From Gorsachius magnificus (Eukaryota > Chordata > Aves > Pelecaniformes > Ardeidae): a DNA stretch of 64,000 nt. The translations under genes and the position numbers were made by a program. The DNA is taken from NCBI GenBank assembly GCA_034008185.1, contig CM067084.1, positions 66,416,599 to 66,480,598 on the forward strand, read 5' to 3'. How positions within the stretch are numbered: the stretch's first letter is position 1; each line of letters opens with the position of its first letter. Below are positions 13,501 through 23,693 of this stretch, piece by piece. The notes beneath the pieces were generated by a model. It saw only the letters and a list, made by a program, of their open reading frames with translations. It did no database searches and was not told the DNA's origin.

Positions 13501-16500
13501 AGTAAAAAAAGGGGGGTTGTCTTATGTTTAAATGGAATTTCCTGTATTTTAATTAGTGCCCATTGCCTCTTGTTCTGCAACTGGACACCACTGAGAAAAG
13601 CCTGTCGCCCTCTTCTTTACTCCCTGCATCAGCTATTTATACACATTGATAAGATCTCCCTGAGCCTTCTCTTCTGCAGGCTGAACAATCTCAGCTCTCT
13701 CAGCCTCTCCCTATATGTCAACACCTCAGTATTGCATGGTCCTTCACTAGACATGCTCCAAGTATGTCCCTGACTCCCTTGTACTGGCTGGGGAGCCTAG
13801 AACTGGACCCAGCACTCCGGACATGTCTCGCCAGTGCTGAGCGGAGGGGAAGGATCATCTCCCTCCACGGCTGCCAACACCCCTCCTCGTGCAGCCCAAG
13901 ACACCACCGGCCCTTGCTGCATGGGCACACTGGTGGCTCACATTCAGCTTGTCCACCAGGACCCCATGTCCTTTTCCACAAATAATAAATAAAGCCATGT
14001 GTTTGCTCTGGCACCAAAAGAGATGGGATGACAATCAATGGTAACAATTCCATTTTTTTAGGAAGTGTACTTTTAAAAATAAAGAAAATTAAATCCTTTG
14101 AAGTTTGATGTACATTAAATTGAGAAGCTTCAGAAGTCTGCAGCGCACTCTAAAGGGTGCTAATGTGTTACGATTAGGTAGTAACACTGTACTCTTCAGA
14201 AAACTGTGACTCAGTAAAGGCTTCTCTTCTGTAAGGCATATTTTCTTAATGAAAAAGCAAGTCTCAGGTAAGTGTCAATATAATGTCATGGTTATATAAA
14301 ATAAAGCTAAGATTTTTGTGACACTGAATCAAATCATGGCTGCTGTTTAGTGCCATGCTTGATGTGAAAGTGTTAACAATCAGTGAACAAATACAAGGAA
14401 ATTAAATTAAAAATGCCTAGCAAAGCATGAAGGCAAAATGCAAAAGTAAGCATACAGCAAACCCCAGATTTCTTTCTGGAAGAAATTATGCTGCAAGCGC
14501 AATTGTATCTCTCACAAAATCATGATCCATACGTTCTTTTTGACAAGATGAATCTCCATCTCCACAGGCTGTAAAGGAATGGAAAGGCAAAACGCACGCA
14601 TGATCACGCAGTCAGAAGACAAAGCTCTCTTGGACGCGCACCAACTTTTACCAAATTTAACGGAACTATAGACTGTTAAAATCTGCTGTAACAGGAATTT
14701 GTCACTAACTATAAAAACAACATTAGTTAATCCAATTGTATTTAAGGGAGAAATACATTTTGCGTGTCCACACAACATCGCATGAACAAAAAAATGTGTT
14801 GAAGTTCTGTGCTCTGCACCTGCATCACTGGGTTTTTGCACTGCGTAGGCAGACGCTGTAGGATTGCTGGGCCTGCAGGGTCACAGACGTTACTGAAGTG
14901 GCTCCCCCCCTGCGTCCTTGGTGCTCTCTCACTGGCAGGAGTTAGACAAAAAATAACCTGGTTTGACTTCAGCCATTTTTAAATAGCAGGTCCTTGCAAG
15001 CTTGGCTTAGCTTGGGTGAATCAGAGGCTGAGGAGTGACTGCAGATCTGAGGGGGGAGTAGTTATTATCTCGGAATGCACAATCTCTTGAGCTGCAAACA
15101 TAAGACGAGTTTACTTCTAGACTGAAAAAGCAGCATTGTTTGTGTTCCGAGGACCAGTGACTACGACCTCCTTTTAGATGTTTCTTCCCCTCTCCTTCCC
15201 CAGGTCGCAACAATGCCGATCGTATCTGACCCCAGCCTGCCAGTACAAATACGGCGAAGAGGAAAAATAGACCAGCTACCTCTGTATCAACAGGTTTCAT
15301 GCTACATCTGTTACAAACTGTTCTCCCCCAGCAGGCGTCAAGGTGCAAAACCATCACAAACAACATCCTCCGAGCCACGGGTGAGTTACCAGGTTGCCAC
15401 AAGTGGTCTTGACCAGCACTGATCTTCTGAGGGATCTGGCGCTGCCCTGGCCCTGCACCAGCCTGGTGCCGCTGAGCGTGCAGCTCTGCCTGCCCCATCG
15501 CGCTGCTCTCTGCTGACTGTACCAGGGACAAAGTCTTGTAAACTTAGAATCACAGAATCGTTCAGGTTGGAGAAGACCTTTAAGATTATCAAGTCCAACC
15601 GTTAACCTAACGCTGCCATCCCACCATGAAACCACGTCCCTAAGCACCTTGTCCACCTGTCTTTTAAATAAATACCTCCAGGGATGGGGACTTGACCACT
15701 TCCCTGGGCAGCCCGTTCCAATGCTTGACAACCCTTTCATTAAAAATTTTTTTCCTAATATCCAATCTAAACCTGCCCTGGTGCAACTTGAGGCCATTTC
15801 CCCCTCGTCCTATCGCCCGTTACCTGGGAGAAAAGACCGACCCCCACCTCCCTACACCCTCCTATCAGGCAGTTGTAGAGGGCGATAAGGTCTCCCCTCA
15901 GCCTCCTTTTTTCCAGGCTAAACAACCCCAGTTCCCTCAGCCACTCCTCATCAGCCTTGTGTTCCAGACCCCTCGCCAGCTTGGTTGCTCTCCTCTGGAC
16001 CTGTTCCAGCAACGCAATGTCTTTCTTGTAGTGGGGGGCCCAAACTGAACACAGTATTCGAGGTGCGGCCTCACCAGCACCGAGTACAGGGGCACGATCA
16101 CTTCCCTACTCCTGCTGGCCACACTATTCCTGATACAGGCCAGGATGCCATTGGCCTTCTTGGCCACCTGGGCACACTGCTGGCTCATATTCAGCCGGCT
16201 GTCAACCAGCACCCCCAGGTCCTTTTCGCCAAGCAGCTTTCCAGCCACTCTTCCCCAAGCCTGCAGCATTGCATGGGGTTGTTGTGTCCCAAGTTAAACC
16301 TCGTACCTCTTAAATTTGTATGCATGAGACCTGGAGTATGAGAATTGTGAGTGTTTAGTTAGCCACAAGAGGGAGTCCGTATCGCTGGGAAAGAGGAGAC
16401 AAGTAATTTGAGGTCAAATCTTTCCCTCAGACCGAACTGCCTTTGGCCTTTAGTCAGACAAAAGGACCATGCATACCAATGGCCATGGCTGATGAGGATG

Positions 16501-19329
16501 GGATTTCTGCAAGACTAGTGAAAGCAGAACTTACAGCTTTTGTTAATAATGTTGAAAAAAAACAAAAAAAAAGGCTATTGAGCAGTGACACACTATTGCT
16601 TTAGCTCTGCCTTCTGGCAGCAGCCAGTATTTTCCAGGGAAGCCAAACAGAAATACTGCTCTTTGGTGTGTGTACTTAGATGTGCAACTATGCGTGCAGG
16701 GAACGAAACCCCTAAAGCCTGCTGCTATACCATCTGCATCTTTTCCTAAAAATGAGGCTAACACTGCAAATGCATTTTTTGAAGCATTTGGTATTCCCTG
16801 CTTGTTTCTCCTCAACTTTGGCATGATGACAGTTCTACTCAGGCAGTCTCACTGAGGAAACTGTATGTGTACAAATGGTCAGCGCCAGCCAGCCAGCAGC
16901 AGAAATCAAACCAAGGATTGCATTGCATGCAGACAGTTAAACAAAATTATTACCAGCAGGTGCTGGTATACAGTACCTGAGAACTCTAGGAAGATGAGGG
17001 AGAGTGCAAGGAGATGTCCTCTAGGGTTAAAGTAGCCACGATGGTGAAGGTGTACATTAACACGTCCGTGGCCTTCTCACATGATTTATAGCATGCAGTT
17101 GCACAAGCAGAGCTAAAATGGGAGCTGTAGATTTGTGGCCCCTGGGAAATCCACCTGTGATATCTAGAAACATTATAAAGTCCACATTCATATGTCAACA
17201 ATCCTATGTTTTCCCAAACCAGCCAGCTATTCCAATTTGAAATACGGCACTCTAAAATGTACTAAACAGTCACACGAACTACTGAAGTAGAACAGATTTC
17301 TATTTTAAAGAAAAATTAAATTATTGTCAAAGATGGAACTTAGTGGCTCTGATATAAAAAGGTAAAAATATGAGGAAATGTCTGTGAGTTTACTAAAAGC
17401 AGAGCTTTTTAAACAAATGTGGATGTGGGTGTAAGATTAAAAGGGCAAGAACAGACTATGGACAGTTTATGAGGAAATTGGAAGATTTCTAACCAAGGCA
17501 GCGAGGCTCCCATGGCAGGAGTAGTGGCAACAAAAGTCCTACCCAAGCACAGGACGCACCTTGCTCAGCTCGTAAGCCTGACCGAGTTTCTGCAGTTGCC
17601 TGTTCCTACTCCTTTTCTTTGATTAAGTGCACCAAAGATCTCATGCGACGCAAGATCCAAGGCCTACATTAATGATGAAAGAGTGTGGGATGAAAGATAC
17701 GGGGCTCTCTGATGTGTCCTAAAGGCACTCGCTTTATTGTCAGAGAGTGCCAGCAGCAGAAGCGGCTGGTCACAGGACAAACCTCACTGAGCCCAGCAGG
17801 AGCAGGAACGAGGAATCTCAGCGTGGATTCCCAGAAAAGCATCTTCGTTTAATTCTCTTTTCAAGAAACTTCTAAACATTTTAGGTGTATGTAAACAAGC
17901 ATGTTCTTCCTTTTTCAGTGCTCTCTGTCTCGGATAAATTTGTCTCTTAAATAAAATAAAACAGAAGTCCAATACAGAAGTCATTTAATCTGAAAGAGTG
18001 AGCTCACAGCCATGAAGCTATTAAACACTGCTGGGTTAAGAACAGTACATGTTCTTAATCCAGCAGTGTTATGCCTTGTAAAAAACAACCTTTTTAGAAA
18101 GCTTGTGATCGTGGGTTTGTGACTTTTAAAAAACTGTCCTTGAAAGAATTGCTTAAACTTAAAAGAGAAAGAATTGCTTAAACTGAATTCCCAGGTCAGA
18201 CTCAGACTGTGTTCTGAATGAAAACATATGTGACAAGACTGGGAACTTACTCACACAAAACTTTTTTTTTACATTTTCAGCACCCCAATTTGAACGAAAC
18301 AAGCAAAAGTAATAAAGGCTATTAGGCTTCAAAATAATTTCAGATTTAAATATTCAGTGTATCTGAGGCCCAGAGAAGTCCAAATGCAAGCAAACTATGT
18401 ACAGCTGTGTTTTGATCAGCTCAGTGCCATCTAAACGAGAGGTGGCAGCCATCTTTTTGAAGACAAGGCCACAGTGGTTCTGTCACCTGCCTGAGGTGTG
18501 GGGATTTTTGGCAGATTGGCTTTACAGCAAATTGCCTTCACCTCCACGTACTCAAACCTGTTAGAACCCCGCTTTCACTTCAGCCGGCTTTAAGGAAGTT
18601 GAAAAATGCACTTATGATGGAGTTTTGACCTGGGAATGGTGCTTCACTGGTTCTGCAGGTAGTTCCCTTAAACAGCCACTGCTGGGGCACCGACAGTTGC
18701 TGTCTGAGTTTGTACATTTTGCTACAAAACAGAGGTCGTCTTCCCCAAATTTCCCTCTGCCACTGCAAGGCCAGCGGCCGCGGCCAGCTGGAGGTGAGAG
18801 CTCTGCTCTGGTCACTTCCCACGCCCGATGCACAACCGAGAGACCACTATACTCACCCCAGCTCCGGGTACCGCGCCAGGACGTAGCTGTAGCATCGTCC
18901 CAGGATGACTTCTTGCAGATTCTTAGTGGTCCCTCTGTCCTTCCACTTCAGCATTTTGGGACCGACCTCGTGCTGGCCGTGAGTCAGGACGGAGGCCAGC
19001 ACGACGGCGAGGATGAGGGCGGCCAGCAGGACCACCATCCCCAGCAGAAGGACGGCGCGCTGCCGCGGCCGGGCAGAGCCCCCCCGGGCAGCACCAGCCG
19101 CCGCCCCGCCGCCCAGGGAACACGGCCCTCCGGCGGGCCGGCCCGCGCCTCCCCCCGCCCGGCCCCGGCCCCCGCGGCTGCCCCGGCCCCGGCCCCGGCC
19201 CCCCGGCTCCCGCCCGCCCCGCCGCCGTGCCCCGGGGGGCAGAGGCGGGGAGCGGGGGTGCCGCTGGCGCGGGAGGGGAGGCCGCTGCCCGCCGCCCCCT
19301 CCGCCGCGGGCTCGGGCCGGCGCGGTCAT
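1446..19329 (-). CDS. CD38: CD38, ADP-ribosyl cyclase/cyclic ADP-ribose hydrolase 1 (exons 1-4 of the gene; 3' part outside window)
   Basis: CD38 is a type II membrane ecto-enzyme that converts NAD+ to cyclic ADP-ribose and ADP-ribose. Four coding exons are visible on the minus strand: 18857-19329, 3103-3232, 2295-2430 and 1446-1528 (822 nt, 274 codons, in frame through every junction). The product has a cytosolic N-terminus, one membrane segment (about residues 92-116), then the start of the cyclase domain. Human-numbered active-site residues seen are Trp125 (SLFW), Glu146 (TLEDT), Asp155 (YMADR) and Trp189 (VFWKM). Glu226 would be in the missing exon 6. The cysteine in IPCNK, present in CD38 and absent in CD157, identifies the paralogue. 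The gene lies tandem to BST1, in the same orientation and downstream of it, as in other tetrapods. The identity is firm; the exact start codon is not. Confidence 0.93.
1529..2294 (-). other. CD38: CD38 intron 3
   Basis: A 766-bp intron between exons 3 and 4, with GTAATAAG donor and TTCTCAG acceptor. No repeat or other gene is recognised in it. Open frames across it on the plus strand have no family resemblance. Confidence 0.85.
2295..2430 (-). CDS. CD38: CD38 coding exon 3 (136 nt)
   Basis: The acceptor is TTATTTCACAG and the donor CCAG|GTAATAAG. The exon enters in phase 0 and leaves in phase 1. The translation contains [15 protein letters not shown], then [12 protein letters not shown] and VSWCGD, a near-continuous match to the human CD38 segment IIWSRIKDLAH...[12 protein letters not shown]...WCGE. 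Trp125, Glu146, Asp155 and Cys160 (human numbering) are all kept. Glu146 is the residue that in CD38 shifts the balance toward hydrolysis over cyclisation, so its retention suggests a normal CD38 activity profile (inference). Confidence 0.95.
2431..3102 (-). other. CD38: CD38 intron 2
   Basis: A 672-bp intron between exons 2 and 3. It is more GC-rich than its surroundings on the 2,740-3,060 side. No mobile element is recognised, and several overlapping short open frames here look like chance. Confidence 0.85.
3103..3232 (-). CDS. CD38: CD38 coding exon 2 (130 nt)
   Basis: The acceptor is TTTTGGCAG and the donor AACAAG|GTAACA. It enters in phase 2, completing the glycine codon split after exon 1, and leaves in phase 0. 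The translation contains [18 protein letters not shown], then [17 protein letters not shown] and ends PIPCNK. This matches human CD38 exon 2 closely (VDCQSVWDAF, PCNITEEDYQPLM, VPCNK). The N-A-T after the first PC is a potential N-glycosylation site at the position of the human N-I-T site. The last cysteine (human Cys119) is the one missing from BST1. Confidence 0.95.
5085..5548 (-). mobile_element. CR1 LINE, 5'-truncated
   Basis: On the minus strand it encodes the C-terminal part of CR1 ORF2: [16 protein letters not shown], then [27 protein letters not shown] and [19 protein letters not shown], followed by the 3' UTR ending CAACCTAAACAATTCTA. The frame is open across about 148 codons, so it is fairly young. 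It is cut off at its 5' side after the AFTER-LEHVQ region. It carries no promoter or full reverse transcriptase and cannot be autonomous. Confidence 0.95.
13350..13982 (-). mobile_element. CR1 LINE fragment, older subfamily
   Basis: On the plus strand it begins with ATCATCTAGTCCAACCCC and continues through the complement of the CR1 RT C-terminal region to the complement of the AAAAGGACCTGGGG-type motif near 13,970. The sequence differs from the other copies here (GGAGATCATCTAG instead of AAGATTATCAAG at the 3' end), so it belongs to a different subfamily. It has many interruptions on the coding strand. The 199-codon plus-strand frame overlapping it is an antisense artefact. Confidence 0.9.
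15546..16306 (-). mobile_element. CR1 LINE, 5'-truncated (about 760 bp)
   Basis: On the minus strand it reads [19 protein letters not shown], then [31 protein letters not shown] and [13 protein letters not shown] in pieces, followed by [17 protein letters not shown] and the 3' UTR ending in AACGATTCTGTGATTCT. It is disrupted by frameshifts near 15,980-16,040. This is the longest CR1 in the window, and it lies in CD38 intron 1. Confidence 0.95.
18024..18070. repeat. near-perfect inverted repeat (21-bp arms, 5-nt loop)
   Basis: The left arm starts AACACTGCTGG and ends TTAAGAACA; the right arm starts TGTTCTTAA and ends CCAGCAGTGTT, separated by GTACA. Twenty of 21 positions pair, and the one mismatch (G against T) would be a wobble pair in plus-strand RNA. 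It lies about 790 bp inside CD38 intron 1. No target duplication or transposon end is seen. It may be a small hairpin RNA, a palindromic insertion or a protein site. Confidence 0.85.
18142..18184. repeat. short direct repeat (18 bp, two copies)
   Basis: GAAAGAATTGCTTAAACT occurs at 18142-18159 and again at 18167-18184, a 25-bp tandem period. It looks like a small local duplication. Confidence 0.9.
18857..19329 (-). CDS. CD38: CD38 coding exon 1 (473 nt from the chosen ATG)
   Basis: The exon ends CTGGG|GTGAGT and leaves in phase 2. Its last part is diagnostic: a basic stretch RPRQR, a hydrophobic anchor ([20 protein letters not shown]), then [23 protein letters not shown], the start of the cyclase domain (human GTTKRFPETVLARCVKYT). 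Ahead of the anchor about 91 residues are almost entirely Gly, Arg, Pro and Ala, against about 21 in human CD38. I chose the ATG at 19329 because it has A at -3. An in-frame ATG at 19437 lies upstream with no stop between, and an ATG inside the anchor (19037) is also possible. The exon body is certain; the start is not. Confidence 0.85.
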
Positions 19330-19620
19330 TCTCACAGCCGAAGAACGGCTTTTCGGGGCCGGCCGCGCGTTCGCCTCCCCGCGCCTGGCTTTGCCGTCAC
19401 CTCCCCGCCTCAGGCTTTGCAAAGTCAGCGGCGGCAACGCGCAAGAGCCACGCGCGGGAAGTCACCCGCGAAACTCCCGCAGGTCACCTACGGGACCGAG
19501 TTCCCGATGTTCAAACGAGGGGCCCGGCGCAGCGACCCGCGGCGGCTGACGCCCGGGAGCCAGCGCGATGGGAACGGCCTTCAGGACGAGAGGAAACGGC
19601 CTCAAGCGGCACCAGGGGGG
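18880..19620. promoter_or_regulatory. CD38: CpG island over CD38 exon 1 and promoter
   Basis: There is an abrupt change from AT-rich intron to extremely GC- and CpG-rich DNA, covering exon 1 and about 250 bp upstream of the chosen start. No TATA box is evident. It ends where a CR1 fragment begins, so the core promoter must sit in or beside that junction. Confidence 0.8.
19181..19206 (-). repeat. CD38: GGGGCC hexanucleotide run in CD38 exon 1
   Basis: The plus strand reads CCCCGG three times plus flanking CCCC; the coding (minus) strand therefore carries consecutive GGGGCC units. It has at least four G4 tracts in a row and so fits a G-quadruplex pattern. In the CD38 frame it encodes alternating Gly and Arg (about residues 45-51). 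Confidence 0.9.
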
Positions 19621-19829
19621 GGATAGATCGGAGAGTAGGAAAAATTCCTTCACTGAGAGTTATCAGGCACTGGAACGGGCTGCCCAGGGACGTGGTCGAG
19701 TCCCCATCCCTGGAGGTATTTAAAAGACAGGTGGATGAGGAGCTTAGGGACATGGTTTAGTGGTAGACAAGTACAGCTGGACTTGATCTTAAAGCTCTCT
19801 TCCAACCAAATGATTCTATGATTCTATGA
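19583..19829 (+). mobile_element. CR1 LINE 3' fragment next to the CD38 promoter
   Basis: In plus orientation it encodes [20 protein letters not shown] and [10 protein letters not shown], then a CR1 3' UTR and two ATTCTATG terminal repeats at 19812-19829. It is 5'-truncated in the AGGGGAAACGGCCTCAAG region. It lies about 250 bp upstream of the chosen CD38 ATG and is divergently oriented to CD38. Confidence 0.95.
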
Positions 19830-22800
19830 CCTCGGGCCACTCCCTTTAATTTGTTTGCAAATGATAGGTGTTGAATCCAACCTTACGGAAGGCAACTGTG
19901 CACCTGCAGTGGTCATAAAAAATACAGTTCGTCGACACACAATGGGCTGGTTTTATTTCCCTCCCTTGCAGATAGGCTTGGATTAGCTGTCACATGAATT
20001 TCTAAGGCTAGTGTGTAAGTTGTGGGTGTGTGGAAACATCTAACGAAGCATTAGGTGTTCTCTGGAAGAGGGAAGTTAGTTCATTATTGCCCTCTCCAAA
20101 TAGGGCGACTCCACTTCCTCAGTCAAAAGACAACACAAAGGAAGACTCAAATCTTAAAATCTAAACAACAGAAGCTTTGCAATGTCAGAATAATGTAAAC
20201 TGTAAATTCCTAACAAATTGTTAATAATTGCTTACCGAGCATCCATCTTCAACTGGTTGACTGTGAGAAAGGGCGTTTGTGAGACATCTCAGCTAGGACT
20301 CAGCAGCTCTGAAAGCCCTGAGAAATGCTGTGCTCCGACCCAAGCCCTTGCTGGTATGCAATATGTTAAGCTGATCTTTTTTCCGAGAAATTATGCAAAC
20401 TTTGGGAGGGTTTTAATCACACCTGAAGCTTCCGTTTCAGAGTGGCATATCAGGCAATTCTTTACCTCTTCCTAACAGTGTCATTTCTTCACAAGAGAGA
20501 TAACAGTGTTCTCTCTTCATGGCACTGCTTGTGTCCCCTCAGTCGTCCCCATCGCAGTTTCTGCAAAAACTGCAGGGAACTCTGTAGGAGACAATTCTGT
20601 AAGAATTAGCTCACAAGGGAAGTTGTCCCCCCTAATCCCTTCAGTAAACACGTGGATTTTGCCTTGGCAGGCTGAGGTGGTTGTTCTTTATTTGTTTCTT
20701 CTTTTCTTCATCCTGTAAATATGAGTACAAGGTATTCACCACTGAACTTTGTGATCTTTTATTATACACAGGAGAGATTACTGGATTTGGTTTCTTTTTC
20801 CCTTAATGTTTGTTTGCCTGTGTTTTCGACTTGCTGCTCTTCAGTTTCATTAACTAAATGCATACCATGTTGGAAAAAACCCCAACTACTTATCCTAAGA
20901 AGTTTATGCAGTAAAACCGCAATCTGTACTTGCTCTGGGTATCGAAGATACCCATCTTCAGTAAGTCCAAGAGTTGCTTTTAGACTCCAGCAATTGAATA
21001 GTTAATTAAAAAGTTTAAAACTTTCTTAAAACACTCTTTTCTTCTGATGTGAGAAGACTCTTTTCTTCTGCCCTGTCAGATAGGACATTGACTCCTTAAG
21101 AATAACTAAGGTGAGGGCAGAGTCAGAGGCTCTGGAAAGCATCTTTGCTGCTGATTTTGCAACGCCTCCAACTACACTAAGGGATGTCCAAGGCAAGTAA
21201 ATGTCAAGCCTCCGTTCAGCCAGCCTTGGCAGCCTCATCAGGATGAATAAATAGGACGAGCAGAGTTGAGGGGAGCAGCAGAAAAGCCAGTAAATGCACA
21301 TAGTCCCAGCGGTTCCAAAGGTGGTAGTTTCTTTCCCAGTATGAATGTGAGCATGTACTCACTCCTTGCAAATGTTCTGGCACAAGAGTGTTTCCATGAG
21401 AGGCGTAAGAAAGATGGTAATGGTGCCTTAGTGAAGAAGGGATGAAACAGTCCCTGAACAGGATGGTGGGAAGGGAGCACAGAAGAGAAAGTGGAATGAG
21501 AAAGGACGAAGGGAGGTGAAAAGCCATGTGTTTTACAAGGGTCTTGCATCCCCTTAGGTCTGTGGATTTTACTGGATTTTACTTCTTTCCTAAGCAGTTT
21601 TTCCAGGCAGATGACCTTCAGCTGACTGACCTTATTCCACAGGAGTTCAGTACCCTCAACAGGACCCTAAGCAAATGCAAAATTAGGATTTCCCCTGAGA
21701 TTGCAGGGAAGCCTCAAGGATCTGTATCCTTCTTGAACTGTTTTGCTAGTGGTTATGTTTGCCTTCTATAAGGAAAATTACAGTATTTTTAAAAGCACTG
21801 TGTCTCGTAAACTGATAGCCAACTTTTGGAGCCCTCAGAGCTACAGGAATTTCCAAGATAGCAAATCTAAACTAATCCTGGCCTTACAGTGTGTCCACTC
21901 TTCTGCTGGTGTTTACACTAAATCTTTGGGCGGAGTGATTAGACAGTGGGTGTAAAAGACCAGAAGATAGAAATACTTCAGGCACATAATGGCCAGCCTC
22001 TGCTTCGATACCATGCATTGCAGCAGGGGACTTCTGTAAGAAAGGACCTGTATTAGGTATAATTGATCAGCCTGCATGCATACTGCTAGCAGTATTGTAA
22101 GAGAAAAGCAGCTTGCTCCTGCTGCTACCTGCAACTTCTGCAGATGGTATTTTTGAGGCAGCAAGGGATAACAAACCACCCCCCAGCCATTCCCAAGGCC
22201 TGGTCACTCCAAAGTTTGATTTGTCCTTCTCTTTTTTTACTATCCATCAAATGCAGATAGTTCCGGCACCCAAAACATGGCTGAGGACACAAAGAATCCT
22301 CCATGGCAGGATTGCTGGTAGAAGGTGGTATGCAGCAGGTGGGACTGAACCTGTCCAAAACAACAAAGGCCTGAAAACACAGGTAAGAAAATATATGTTG
22401 TGCATCTTCTCAGTGCTTCTAGGAAACTCTGGAGATGTTTCTTCCTTGGCAAGTAAAAAGTTTGTGAGAAATATTTTACAATTGTGTGGATTGCCTGTGT
22501 TTTGGTCATTCCTCACTGGCCTCTCTTTCTTGCCCAGGTGGGCTCTGGGGCCAGCGCTCTGGCAGAAATGGAAGCAACGCCCCTGCCTTCAATGGAAGCG
22601 AGCTCAGTTACACTGGCCGTGAATTTGTCTGTATGATAGAAAAAAAGACTGCTTCAAATGCCACACAGTTTAGGAGTCAATGAAGACTCATTTTAACATA
22701 ATGTCTAGACTACAACGAACCCACAGTATTCACGGTGCCGCTAATCCCTCCTCGTCTTGTGGACACCTGTAATTATTGGCTGTCACTTCTCGGCAGAACT

Positions 22801-23679
22801 TACAAATGAGAGAATTTGAACTTAAAAGAGCAGAAGCTGTTATAATAATTAAAGAAATTATGCCTTTCCTGGCTTTTGTTGGAATAGCGATGACTCTCGT
22901 CTTCCCAATTTCACAGGGTAAATGCTGTCATAACATTTAGAGAAGGTTTGAGACAACCAGCTAGTGCAAAGTGACAGCTGTGAAGAGCTGTATGCCATCC
23001 AACCGCACACACCAGCTACTGCAAAAAATGCATTTGTAGCTCAGTGTCTCCTTTCTTTCAACTCCCCGACCGCAGCCACGGGAGCTTTCCTGGAGAGCTG
23101 TGCTCTGGGCCCAGTGCGTGAGCGCTTGCAGGATACAGGACAGTTAATTCACCTGTAGGTTGCTCTCTGGTTTCCTGGTGGCAGCCTCCACTGAACCTAC
23201 CCTAGAGCTATAGACGGACAAAGAGACCGACAGACAACGGTGCCTTAACTCCCAGCCTGCACTGGCAGCCATCTAAAGGGTATGAACAATGTCCCATTCG
23301 TGTCTTCTGCAAAGCCATATCTGCTGCTGGAGACACGGACCGTGTTATGCTCCTGTTTATCAGACGAGCTGTCTGAAGACTGTCTGAGCACCACCATTCC
23401 CTTCCCAACCCCAAATCATTTTTTCTCAGCGGGTTGTCGTTACCCAGTTGCCTTCTTCAGAGTGGTGGTATTGTCTTGCTCACTTCATTGTTACTTGACA
23501 CAAATTTATACTCTGCATTTTCTTCTCTTGTAAATTCTTTAAGATTACTTCTGATGACAAAATGCTTCTTTATATGTTAAAGTTTGAGTATCAGATATCC
23601 GTGAGGGTCGATCTCAGAGCAGGACATTGTGGCTTCTATTCACAGTGATATATCTGCCTAGATAAGGATCTAGGCAGGA

Positions 23680-23693
23680 CCCCCCCCCCCCCC
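23680..23693. repeat. poly-C run (about C14)
   Basis: Uninterrupted C run on the plus strand, followed by ATTAGATG. Length is assembly-sensitive. Confidence 0.9.

Larger units (their letters stand above)
3233..18856 (-). other. CD38: CD38 intron 1 (15.6 kb)
   Basis: This is the long first intron, typical of CD38. It contains three antisense-reading CR1 copies (5085-5548, 13350-13982, 15546-16306), a near-perfect inverted repeat (18024-18070) and a short direct repeat (18142-18184). The open frames within it are CR1-derived or chance. Around 9,700-10,010 a locally GC-richer stretch carries a 98-codon frame with no family resemblance. I recognise no nested gene or RNA gene. Confidence 0.8.

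Noticed and set aside
13174..13773. 199-codon plus-strand open frame, the longest outside CpG islands apart from GC-rich ones
   Set aside because: Most of it is the antisense of a CR1 element (13350-13982); no family resemblance in the remainder.
18625..19626. 333-codon plus-strand frame over the CD38 CpG island
   Set aside because: It is antisense to CD38 exon 1; long frames are expected in extreme GC content where stop codons are rare.
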